Of a stretch of DNA of 5,332 nt, positions 1-5,332 are shown in pieces. The position numbers and the translations under genes were made by a program. The DNA lies in contig CANIMS010000133.1 in the NCBI GenBank assembly GCA_947468785.1, positions 1-5,332 on the forward strand, written 5' to 3'. Every line of letters begins with the position of its first letter. The stretch's first letter is position 1. The notes under the pieces are model-generated. The model saw only the letters and a list, made by a program, of their open reading frames with translations. It made no database searches and was not told the DNA's origin. The stretch is from Betaproteobacteria bacterium. GTDB lineage: Bacteria; Pseudomonadota; Gammaproteobacteria; Burkholderiales; Burkholderiaceae.

Positions 1-2
1 AT

Positions 3-911
3 CAAAACGGAGATTTAGTTGCTGATACTCCGACGGATCCAAAGCTGCTTAAAACGCCTTCAACGATTGTGTTTACCTATACTCCTGTTGAGGATCCAGC
101 GGTCTACGAGAAGATATTTAAGCCCTTTACTGAATATTTAGGACAGTGCACTGCAAAGAAAGTTGTTTTTTATCAAGTTCAATCCAATGCAGCAGAAATT
201 GAGGCCATGAGATCAGGTCGCCTTCATGTTGCTGGTTTTTCTACTGGGCCCACTGCATTTGCTGTCAATATCGCTGGCGCAGTTCCATTTGCAGTAAAGG
301 GAACTGAGAAGGAATTTCAAGGTTACAACTTGTTAGTCGTTGTGAAGAAAGACAGTCCTTATAAAAAACTGGCAGACCTCAAGGGCAAGAAATTTGCCCA
401 TACCTCCCCCTCTTCAAATTCTGGACATATGGCCCCAATGGCATTATTTCCAAAAGAGGGCTTAGCACCAGGAAAGGATTACAACATTCTCTTTTCTGGC
501 AAACATGATCAATCTATTCTTGGTGTGAAATCCGGTGATTATGATGGTGCTGCAGTTGCATCTGATGTCTACTATCGCATGGCAAAGCGCGGCCAAATTA
601 ATGAAGATGATTTTAGGGTGATCTATAAGAGCGCTAAGTTTCCAACCTCTTCATTTGCCTATGCTTATAACTTAGAGCCAAAATTTAGGGATCAATTAGT
701 AAAGTGCTTCTATGACTATCGTTTTACCGATGAGATGCAAAAAGCATTTGACGGGGCTGATCGTTTTTACCCAGTTAACTTTAAGAAAGATTGGGCAATC
801 GTTCGTCAAGTAGCTGAGGCTGGTGGTGAGAAATTCGATCGCAGTGGATATGATAAAGAGTCTGCACGAGAGGAAGAGGCACGTAACAAGGCAGCAGCTG
901 CAAAAAACTAA
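3..911 (+). CDS. phnD: Phosphonate/phosphite ABC transporter substrate-binding protein, 5' end missing
   Basis: This is the periplasmic solute-binding component of a PhnCDE-type importer, which captures a phosphonate, phosphite or related phosphorus oxyanion and delivers it to the PhnE permeases. The frame is open from base 3, giving 302 residues before TAA. A GTG at 69 is an internal valine, because the preceding residues (ending KTPSTIVFTYTP) read continuously into the domain. Full-length relatives are about 310-340 residues, so probably only the signal peptide and a few residues are cut off. The family's oxyanion-binding loop is seen as HTSPSSNSGH (nt 399-428), and a second conserved block SGKHDQS (nt 495-515) carries a histidine expected to face the ligand. 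SGDYDGAAVASDV (nt 531-569) follows. The C-terminus ends in a charged, alanine-rich tail. The gene abuts phnC with no gap. The family is clear; the ligand cannot be decided from sequence alone. Confidence 0.9.
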   Translation, partial: QNGDLVADTPTDPKLLKTPSTIVFTYTPVEDPAVYEKIFKPFTEYLGQCTAKKVVFYQVQSNAAEIEAMRSGRLHVAGFSTGPTAFAVNIAGAVPFAVKGTEKEFQGYNLLVVVKKDSPYKKLADLKGKKFAHTSPSSNSGHMAPMALFPKEGLAPGKDYNILFSGKHDQSILGVKSGDYDGAAVASDVYYRMAKRGQINEDDFRVIYKSAKFPTSSFAYAYNLEPKFRDQLVKCFYDYRFTDEMQKAFDGADRFYPVNFKKDWAIVRQVAEAGGEKFDRSGYDKESAREEEARNKAAAAKN

Positions 912-1679
912 ATGGCTGAAACTCAAATTCACCTTAGGATTAGTCACCTTTATAAGGAGTATGTTTCTAATAAGCCTGTTTTAAAGGATATTAATCTCGA
1001 GGTTAAAGCCAGCGGATTGGTTGCCATCATTGGACCTTCTGGCACTGGTAAGTCCACTTTAATCAGGTGCATCAATCGCCTAGTAGAGCCCACGAAGGGC
1101 TCTATTGATTTTTATGGAAAAGATATTGTCACTCTAAACTCGAGTGCTCTCCGTAAAGTCCGACGCGAAATCGGGATGGTATTCCAAGAATATAACTTGG
1201 TAGAGCGCCTGACTGTGATGGAAAATATTTTATCTGGGCGATTGGGCTATGTTTCGGCATTCAACGCCTGGTTAAGGCGATATCCAGCTGCTGATATCGA
1301 GCGCGCGTATGAGTTGCTAGATTTAATTGGCTTGCATGGATTCGAAAATCAAAGGGCTGATTCTCTTTCTGGGGGGCAGCGTCAGCGAGTAGGCATTGCT
1401 CGATCTATTATGCAAAGCCCAAAATTACTATTGGCAGATGAACCCACCTCTTCCTTGGATCCAAAAACATCTGTTGAAATTATGCAGTTGTTGAAGGATT
1501 TAGGTGAGCGCTTAGGCATTCCAGTCCTGGTTAATATGCATGATGTTGAATTGGCTAAAAGATTTGCAGTTCGCATTATCGGCATGTCAGATGGTCAGAT
1601 TATTTATGATGACTCGCCTAAGGAATTAAGTGATTCCATTCTCCAAAAAATATATGGGGGCGAGGATTGGCTGCAGTGA
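912..1679 (+). CDS. phnC: Phosphonate-type ABC transporter ATP-binding protein
   Basis: This is the cytoplasmic ATPase that powers the importer; it would act as a dimer against the coupling loops of the two PhnE permeases. At 255 residues it has the usual PhnC length and all nucleotide-binding motifs are intact: Walker [10 protein letters not shown] (residues 41-49), Q-loop glutamine in VFQEYNL (Q92), signature LSGGQ (152-156), Walker B LLLADE (172-177) with catalytic E177, D-loop SLD (181-183) and the H-loop histidine in NMHD (H210). The stretch between Q-loop and signature, with [15 protein letters not shown], is typical of PhnC. The ATG follows the phnD stop directly (TAAATG) and no strong Shine-Dalgarno is seen nearby (AAGG at 887-890 is too distant). 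Translation therefore probably depends on coupling to phnD. The stop overlaps the phnE1 start. Confidence 0.95.
   Translation: MAETQIHLRISHLYKEYVSNKPVLKDINLEVKASGLVAIIGPSGTGKSTLIRCINRLVEPTKGSIDFYGKDIVTLNSSALRKVRREIGMVFQEYNLVERLTVMENILSGRLGYVSAFNAWLRRYPAADIERAYELLDLIGLHGFENQRADSLSGGQRQRVGIARSIMQSPKLLLADEPTSSLDPKTSVEIMQLLKDLGERLGIPVLVNMHDVELAKRFAVRIIGMSDGQIIYDDSPKELSDSILQKIYGGEDWLQ
1662..1666 (+). promoter_or_regulatory. Ribosome binding site of phnE1
   Basis: GAGGA sits inside the 3' end of phnC and ends 9 bases before the GTG at 1676. The spacing supports GTG 1676 as the start rather than the TTG at 1667, which would lie immediately against this site. Confidence 0.65.
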
Positions 1680-2464
1680 GTTTGCAAACCTCTATGAGGA
1701 TGAGGCTCATATGGGCGCTTTTTATTGCTTATATTATTTTTGCTTGTGCTCGTTTAGATTTCACATGGGATCGGTTTTCTCTTGGCCTGCATCAGGGCGC
1801 AGTTTTTATTAGCCGTTTGTTTCCTCCACAGGTATTGCAGCCTGATTCTATGTTCAAAGGATTGCAAGAAAGCGCTGAGATAGCAATCTTAGCTTCTTTC
1901 CTGGGGGTAATCCTTTCTTTGCCATTGGGCATTCTGGCTGCCCGTAATTTAATGCCTAGCTGGGTTACTTGGATCGCTCGAGCGATTATTGCTTTATGTA
2001 GAAGTTTTCATCCTTTGATCATTGCCATCATTTTTGTTAAGGCAATTGGCTTTGGCGCACTTGCTGGAATCCTAACCTTGGTTGTGGCTTCAATCGGCTT
2101 CATTGGAAAATTGTTTGCCGAAGCGATTGAAGAAATCTCGATTAAGCAAGTAGAGGCAATTAGAGCTACTGGCGCACCATTTTTTAGCGTATTGGATTAC
2201 GGAGTATTCCCTCAGGTAATGGCCCGCTTTGTGGGTTTTGTCACTTATCAAATTGATTCTAATTTAAGAAATTCAACGATGGTCGGCATAGTTGGCGCAG
2301 GCGGCATAGGCGGCACTTTATTTGCTGCCTACCAGCGCTTTGATTACGACTTTGTCTGCGCAATATTGCTTGCCATTATTGCAATGATCATTTGTGGAGA
2401 GTTGTTAGCAAGGTGGGTCCGTATTTTACTGATCGGCAGAAAAACGAGATCGGAGATGGCTTAA
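1676..2464 (+). CDS. phnE1: Phosphonate-type ABC transporter permease, first copy
   Basis: This is an inner-membrane permease subunit of the importer, expected to pair with the second permease downstream. I start it at GTG 1676, which overlaps the phnC stop as GTGA and has GAGGA at good spacing; this gives 262 residues. TTG 1667 would add three residues, and internal ATGs follow closely. Hydrophobic segments lie at about residues 11-26, 66-90, 97-123, 124-146 and 227-250. The coupling (EAA-type) loop that contacts PhnC is seen as [10 protein letters not shown]...YGVFPQV (159-181). It is followed by the conserved VGAGGIG turn (206-212), a PhnE hallmark. The stop TAA overlaps the phnE2 ATG by one base. 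It resembles phnE2 most in the second half, with shared ALAG and SIGFIGKL blocks, so the two are paralogues rather than a split gene. Confidence 0.92.
   Translation: MSLQTSMRMRLIWALFIAYIIFACARLDFTWDRFSLGLHQGAVFISRLFPPQVLQPDSMFKGLQESAEIAILASFLGVILSLPLGILAARNLMPSWVTWIARAIIALCRSFHPLIIAIIFVKAIGFGALAGILTLVVASIGFIGKLFAEAIEEISIKQVEAIRATGAPFFSVLDYGVFPQVMARFVGFVTYQIDSNLRNSTMVGIVGAGGIGGTLFAAYQRFDYDFVCAILLAIIAMIICGELLARWVRILLIGRKTRSEMA
2452..2455 (+). promoter_or_regulatory. Ribosome binding site of phnE2
   Basis: GGAG lies in the last codons of phnE1, 8 bases before the ATG at 2464. It supports that ATG over an upstream in-frame TTG at 2392, which would force a 73-base overlap with phnE1. Confidence 0.65.
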
Positions 2465-3273
2465 TGTCAACGCTCACTGCTGAGTATCCAAAGAAATGGT
2501 CTAGATTTACGCCATTGCAACTGCAGTTGCGGTTTTTCCTATTGCTGATAACGGTGGCAACTATTGTTTACTCGGCAAAGAACGTTGAAGTTATCCCAGA
2601 GTTTTTACTAGATGCTCCAGAGCAGGTTCAGGACCTTTTGGTCAGGATGTGGCCTATTAATTTTGCCTACTATCCAAAAGGTATTCATGATGCGCTGGTC
2701 GACACCTTTCATATCGCAACCTTGGGCACTATTTTTGCTGTCATCATTGCATTTCCAATTGGCATATGCGCGTCCTACCGTTTAGTCCCTTTTCGTATCA
2801 TTAATGCTTTGGCACAGTTCATCTTGGTCGCCTCACGTTCAATCAATTCGATTATTTGGGCCCTCCTATTTGTAGCTATTTTTGGTCCTGGCGCTTTGGC
2901 TGGGACTTTTGCTATTGCCTTTAGGTCAATAGGATTTATTGGTAAATTGTTGGGTGAGTCGATTGATTCGGCAAATCAAAACACTATTGAGGCTTTAAAA
3001 GCATGTGGAGCGCCCTGGTGGTCAATTTTTACCAAGGGATATTGGCCTCAGATAGAACCCAGTTTTTGGTCAATCTCTCTCTTTCGCTGGGACATCAATA
3101 TTCGTGAATCTTCTGTTCTAGGTCTAGTAGGTGCTGGTGGCATAGGAATGGCACTTGATTCTGCTATGAATTTATTTCAGTGGACACGAGTCTCGCTCAT
3201 CTTGCTGTGTATCTTTGCAATGGTGATAGTTGCGGAAGTAATTGTTACTCAAATTCGTAAGCGCATTATTTAA
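2464..3273 (+). CDS. phnE2: Phosphonate-type ABC transporter permease, second copy
   Basis: This is the second inner-membrane permease of the importer, 269 residues, probably forming a heterodimeric channel with the upstream permease. The ATG at 2464 overlaps the preceding stop (TAATG) and has GGAG at 8 bases. A cytoplasmic stretch of about 20 residues with several basic and polar residues precedes the first membrane segment (about 23-37). Further hydrophobic segments lie at about 83-103, 112-124, 128-157 and 243-262. The coupling loop is IEALKACGAP...KGYWPQI (175-197), and the VGAGGIG turn is at 222-228. The periplasmic region after the first membrane helix (about 40-80) is longer and unlike that of the first permease. 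Both copies look intact, so neither appears to be decaying. No terminator is visible after the stop. Confidence 0.92.
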   Translation: MSTLTAEYPKKWSRFTPLQLQLRFFLLLITVATIVYSAKNVEVIPEFLLDAPEQVQDLLVRMWPINFAYYPKGIHDALVDTFHIATLGTIFAVIIAFPIGICASYRLVPFRIINALAQFILVASRSINSIIWALLFVAIFGPGALAGTFAIAFRSIGFIGKLLGESIDSANQNTIEALKACGAPWWSIFTKGYWPQIEPSFWSISLFRWDINIRESSVLGLVGAGGIGMALDSAMNLFQWTRVSLILLCIFAMVIVAEVIVTQIRKRII

Positions 3274-3296
3274 TTTAAAACCATTCCTAGCGCTCC

Positions 3297-4097
3297 ATGC
3301 CAAAAAATCTTAGCCAATTTCCTAGGGATGAGGCATCAAAAATTCAGTTTGTATTCACTGATATTGATGATACTTTGACAACTAATGGAAAATTACTTCC
3401 GCAAGCTTACTTAGCTTTATCGCAGCTTCAACAGCAGGGCTTAAAAGTGATACCAGTGACTGGTAGACCCGCTGGCTGGTGCGATCAAATTATTCGCTTA
3501 TGGCCAGTAGATGCGGTCATTGGCGAGAACGGTGCCTTTTATATGTGGCTTGATTCTGCGTCTAATAAAATTCAGACTCATCATATCTTGGGTGACAAGG
3601 AGAGGGTGAGTTATCAGGAGCGCTTAAGTCTGGCACAAGTTAAGACACAAGCTACTTTTCCAGAAATTCGTTTCGCATCTGATCAATTTTCAAGAATGTA
3701 TGACCTAGCAATAGATGTTTGTGAAGATGTAAATCCCTTAAGCAATGAAAAAGTTCAAAGTTTGATTGCCTTTTTGGAGCGAGAGGGGATGAGTGTTAAG
3801 TTAAGCTCAATTCATATTAATGCTTGGTTTGGAGCTTGGGATAAGTTATCTGCTACAAAAAGTCTCATGATGAAATTATTTGGTACAGATCTTGATCTAG
3901 CGAACACGCATTGCGCATTTATTGGCGATTCTCCTAATGATGCGCCAATGTTTTCCTACTTTAAAAATTCATTTGGCGTTGCCAATGTCTTAAATTATGA
4001 AAGCAAGATAACTGCGATGCCTAATTGGATTACTTCAAGTCCTGGAAGTGTTGGATTTGCTGAATTTGCAGCATATCTTTTGGATGCTCGAGACTAA
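3297..4097 (+). CDS. HAD-superfamily hydrolase, class IIB (Cof/sugar-phosphatase-like)
   Basis: A predicted cytoplasmic phosphatase of 266 residues. All HAD motifs are present: motif I TDIDDTLT with nucleophile D22 and acid/base D24; motif II VTGRP with T55; a motif III lysine in WDKLSATK (K183 or K188); and motif IV GDSPNDAPM (210-218) with the metal-binding aspartates. The cap inserted between motifs II and III, together with the VIGENGA block (74-80), places it in subfamily IIB. This group includes sucrose-phosphate and mannosyl-3-phosphoglycerate phosphatases and Cof-type sugar phosphatases; I cannot name its substrate. It is not a phosphonoacetaldehyde hydrolase (PhnX), which has a different cap class and a DxAGT motif. 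ATG 3297 is the first start after an in-frame stop at 3288 and has no clear Shine-Dalgarno. The gap to phnE2 is 23 bases, suggesting the same transcript. Confidence 0.85.
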   Translation: MPKNLSQFPRDEASKIQFVFTDIDDTLTTNGKLLPQAYLALSQLQQQGLKVIPVTGRPAGWCDQIIRLWPVDAVIGENGAFYMWLDSASNKIQTHHILGDKERVSYQERLSLAQVKTQATFPEIRFASDQFSRMYDLAIDVCEDVNPLSNEKVQSLIAFLEREGMSVKLSSIHINAWFGAWDKLSATKSLMMKLFGTDLDLANTHCAFIGDSPNDAPMFSYFKNSFGVANVLNYESKITAMPNWITSSPGSVGFAEFAAYLLDARD

Positions 4098-4128
4098 GCT
4101 GAATACTCTATTTAGTGGTAAAAAGAGC

Positions 4129-4145
4129 TATACATTAGGTATACA
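4129..4145 (+). promoter_or_regulatory. Possible promoter -10 elements and small palindrome upstream of the amidase gene
   Basis: Two TATACA hexamers (4129-4134 and 4140-4145), 11 bases apart, resemble sigma-70 -10 boxes. TATAC (4129-4133) and GTATA (4139-4143) also form a perfect inverted repeat around five bases. I see no convincing -35 hexamer at 16-18 bases upstream of either box. The region could be a weak or activated promoter with an operator, or simply AT-rich spacer. Confidence 0.3.
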
Positions 4146-4162
4146 AACGATCAATTGATTCT

Positions 4163-4166
4163 GGAG
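4163..4166 (+). promoter_or_regulatory. Ribosome binding site of the amidase gene
   Basis: GGAG ends 5 bases before the ATG at 4172. It fixes a start that places the catalytic cysteine directly after the initiator methionine. Confidence 0.65.
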
Positions 4167-4171
4167 AATTT

Positions 4172-5203
4172 ATGTGTACAAGTTTCTTATTAAAAGCTAG
4201 CGACAACGGATGTGTTTATGGGCGCACCATGGAATTTGGTATACCCCTCCAGTCAATGATGATGGTTAGTCCTAGGAATTATTCCTATCAAGGAATTGGT
4301 GTTGATGGCAAGCCAGGTACGGGCTTAAATTGGACTGGTAAGTATGCCGCCGTAGGAATGAATGCACTAGGCGTATCGGTATACGCAGACGGAATGAATG
4401 AAAAAGGATTAATGGGTGGAATGCTCAATGCCCCTTTTACTGCGCAATATCAAGATGTTTCTCCTGCAGACTCCGCAAACAGCATTTCATCGATTCAGGT
4501 TTTGCAATATGCGTTGACAAATTTTGCAACGGTAGATGAAGCAAAGGCTGGCCTTACTAAGATCTTTGTGAATCGCTCAACCGTACCTCAATATAACAAT
4601 GCCACTTTCCCATTGCGCTATTGCTTACATGATGCCAACGGTAAAAGTATTGTGATTGAGTACCTTAAAGGTGAATTAGTGATCACCGATAATCCTATTG
4701 GCGTGATGACAAATGATCCTGCATTTAGTGAACAGCTCAATAATATTGGGCAGTATGCGAATTTAACCAATATTGAGCAGCCATCCCCAGTGATCGATGG
4801 CGTTGCTTATCGGTCACCTAGTTCAGGCAATGGCTTACATGGCATACCAGGTGATTACTTAAGCCCTAGTCGTTTTATTCGGGCACTATTTCTTTCTAAA
4901 TCAGTCCCTACCAGCTATACCGCCATCGAGCAGACTAATGCTGCGTGGCACATTCTAGGAAGTTTTGATATTCCGCCAGGATCGATTACCCTGCCTGCAT
5001 CCAATCCGTATGGTGGAGGTACTGGAGGCATAGAGATAACCGAATGGAGTGTTGTAGCAGACAATAAAAATATGACTTACAACGTCAAAATGTTTGAGAC
5101 AACCAATATCTATACCTTTGACTTAAAGAAAATGGATGTCAATGCTAAAGAGCTTCAGTATTACAAGTTAGATAAACCGCAGACGCCAATTTATGTAAAT
5201 TAA
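4172..5203 (+). CDS. Linear amide C-N hydrolase, choloylglycine hydrolase/penicillin V acylase family
   Basis: An N-terminal-nucleophile amidase of 343 residues, close to the family norm of about 320-360. Members cleave amide bonds in conjugated bile acids, penicillin V or, in some Gram-negatives, N-acyl homoserine lactones. The protein begins MCTSFLLKA, so removal of Met would expose catalytic Cys2. Other active-site positions recognisable by motif are R18 in YGRTMEF, N181 in VMTNDP and R234 in SPSRFIRA. At position 21, where characterised enzymes usually have Asp (GRNLD, ARTMD), there is Glu. No signal peptide precedes Cys2, so a cytoplasmic enzyme is expected, unlike many Gram-negative relatives that are periplasmic. 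The C-terminal half has the glycine-rich PYGGGTGGIE block and TEWSVVAD, typical of the family. It has its own ribosome binding site and a 74-base upstream gap, so it is probably a separate unit from the importer. The substrate is unknown. Confidence 0.88.
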   Translation: MCTSFLLKASDNGCVYGRTMEFGIPLQSMMMVSPRNYSYQGIGVDGKPGTGLNWTGKYAAVGMNALGVSVYADGMNEKGLMGGMLNAPFTAQYQDVSPADSANSISSIQVLQYALTNFATVDEAKAGLTKIFVNRSTVPQYNNATFPLRYCLHDANGKSIVIEYLKGELVITDNPIGVMTNDPAFSEQLNNIGQYANLTNIEQPSPVIDGVAYRSPSSGNGLHGIPGDYLSPSRFIRALFLSKSVPTSYTAIEQTNAAWHILGSFDIPPGSITLPASNPYGGGTGGIEITEWSVVADNKNMTYNVKMFETTNIYTFDLKKMDVNAKELQYYKLDKPQTPIYVN

Positions 5204-5208
5204 GACTA

Positions 5209-5233
5209 GGCTAAATTACTTCATCTTTTAGCC
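5209..5233. terminator. Weak stem-loop between convergent genes
   Basis: GGCTAAA (5209-5215) and TTTAGCC (5227-5233) form a perfect 7-base stem with an 11-base loop, just after the amidase stop and overlapping the stop codon of the minus-strand gene. The position suits a shared bidirectional terminator, but no T-tract follows on either strand and the stem is short and AT-rich. Confidence 0.25.
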
Positions 5234-5332
5234 AATACCACCGATACAGAATGGCTTGACCTAGGCGACGGAAGGGGGCGAGTAACTCCGATTTAATCTT
5301 GCCGAAAAAGTTTGGGTACTCTAGTTCTGAGG
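5211..5332 (-). CDS. C-terminal fragment of an unrecognised protein
   Basis: On the minus strand a frame is open from the window edge to TAG at 5213-5211, giving 39 residues. It reads SELEYPNFFGK, then KSELLAPFRRLG, and ends LYRWYWLKDEVI. The fragment is rich in basic and aromatic residues and looks like a genuine helical protein end rather than random translation, but it is too short for me to assign a family. Its end lies 7 bases from the amidase stop, in convergent orientation. The alternative is that this is noncoding sequence with a chance open frame of about 120 bases. Confidence 0.5.
   Translation of the reverse strand, partial: SELEYPNFFGKIKSELLAPFRRLGQAILYRWYWLKDEVI

Noticed and set aside
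69..71. GTG as the start codon of phnD
   Set aside because: The frame is open back to base 3 and the preceding residues continue naturally into the first beta strand (STIVFTYTP). A start here would leave a periplasmic binding protein without a signal peptide.
696..947. Minus-strand open frame of 83 residues
   Set aside because: It lies antisense to the end of phnD and start of phnC, which have strong family motifs. Its translation is low in complexity, with many Cys, Leu and Ser, and it has no recognisable domain.
1382..1585. Minus-strand open frame of 67 residues
   Set aside because: It lies entirely within phnC, opposite the signature and Walker B motifs, and has no family resemblance.
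1630..1812. Plus-strand open frame of 60 residues across the phnC-phnE1 junction
   Set aside because: It overlaps both real genes in another frame and shows no motif; the GTGA junction explains the region.
2392..2463. Upstream TTG start for phnE2
   Set aside because: It would overlap phnE1 by 73 bases and add residues unlike a PhnE N-terminus. ATG 2464 has a good ribosome binding site and overlaps the phnE1 stop.
3274..3296. Terminator between phnE2 and the HAD gene
   Set aside because: There is no inverted repeat and no T-tract in the 23-base gap.
3297..4097. HAD gene as phosphonoacetaldehyde hydrolase (phnX)
   Set aside because: Motif I is DIDDT and not DxAGT, and the cap position is that of class IIB. 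The proximity to the phosphonate importer is suggestive but the sequence does not support this assignment.

Overview
The window (5,332 bases, moderately AT-rich) looks like an ordinary chromosomal stretch of a Gram-negative bacterium. Protein style and base composition suggest a low-GC betaproteobacterium, perhaps a freshwater Burkholderiaceae such as Polynucleobacter. That placement is an impression from sequence character, not a computed result. I see no tRNA, rRNA, CRISPR array, insertion sequence or phage gene.

From base 1 to about 3273 lies a compact ABC importer cassette of the phosphonate/phosphite type in the order phnD-phnC-phnE1-phnE2. It encodes a periplasmic binding protein (5' end outside the window), an ATPase and two different permeases. 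The junctions are extremely tight: TAA directly followed by ATG, a GTGA overlap, and a TAATG overlap. This points to one transcript with translational coupling. Only 23 bases after phnE2 comes a class IIB HAD-family phosphatase gene (3297-4097), probably the last gene of the same transcript. No C-P lyase gene, phosphonatase (phnX/phnW) or phosphite dehydrogenase is present in the window, so the substrate and its fate are open.

After a 74-base intergenic gap with its own ribosome binding site and possible promoter elements, a separate gene (4172-5203) encodes an N-terminal-nucleophile amidase of the choloylglycine hydrolase/penicillin V acylase family. It has the catalytic cysteine at position 2 and no signal peptide. 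The right edge holds the last 39 codons of an unrecognised gene on the minus strand, convergent with the amidase gene. A small inverted repeat lies in the junction.

I found no convincing evidence of an undescribed system. The points most worth a second look are the importer-phosphatase pairing without visible catabolic genes and the active-site variant of the amidase.
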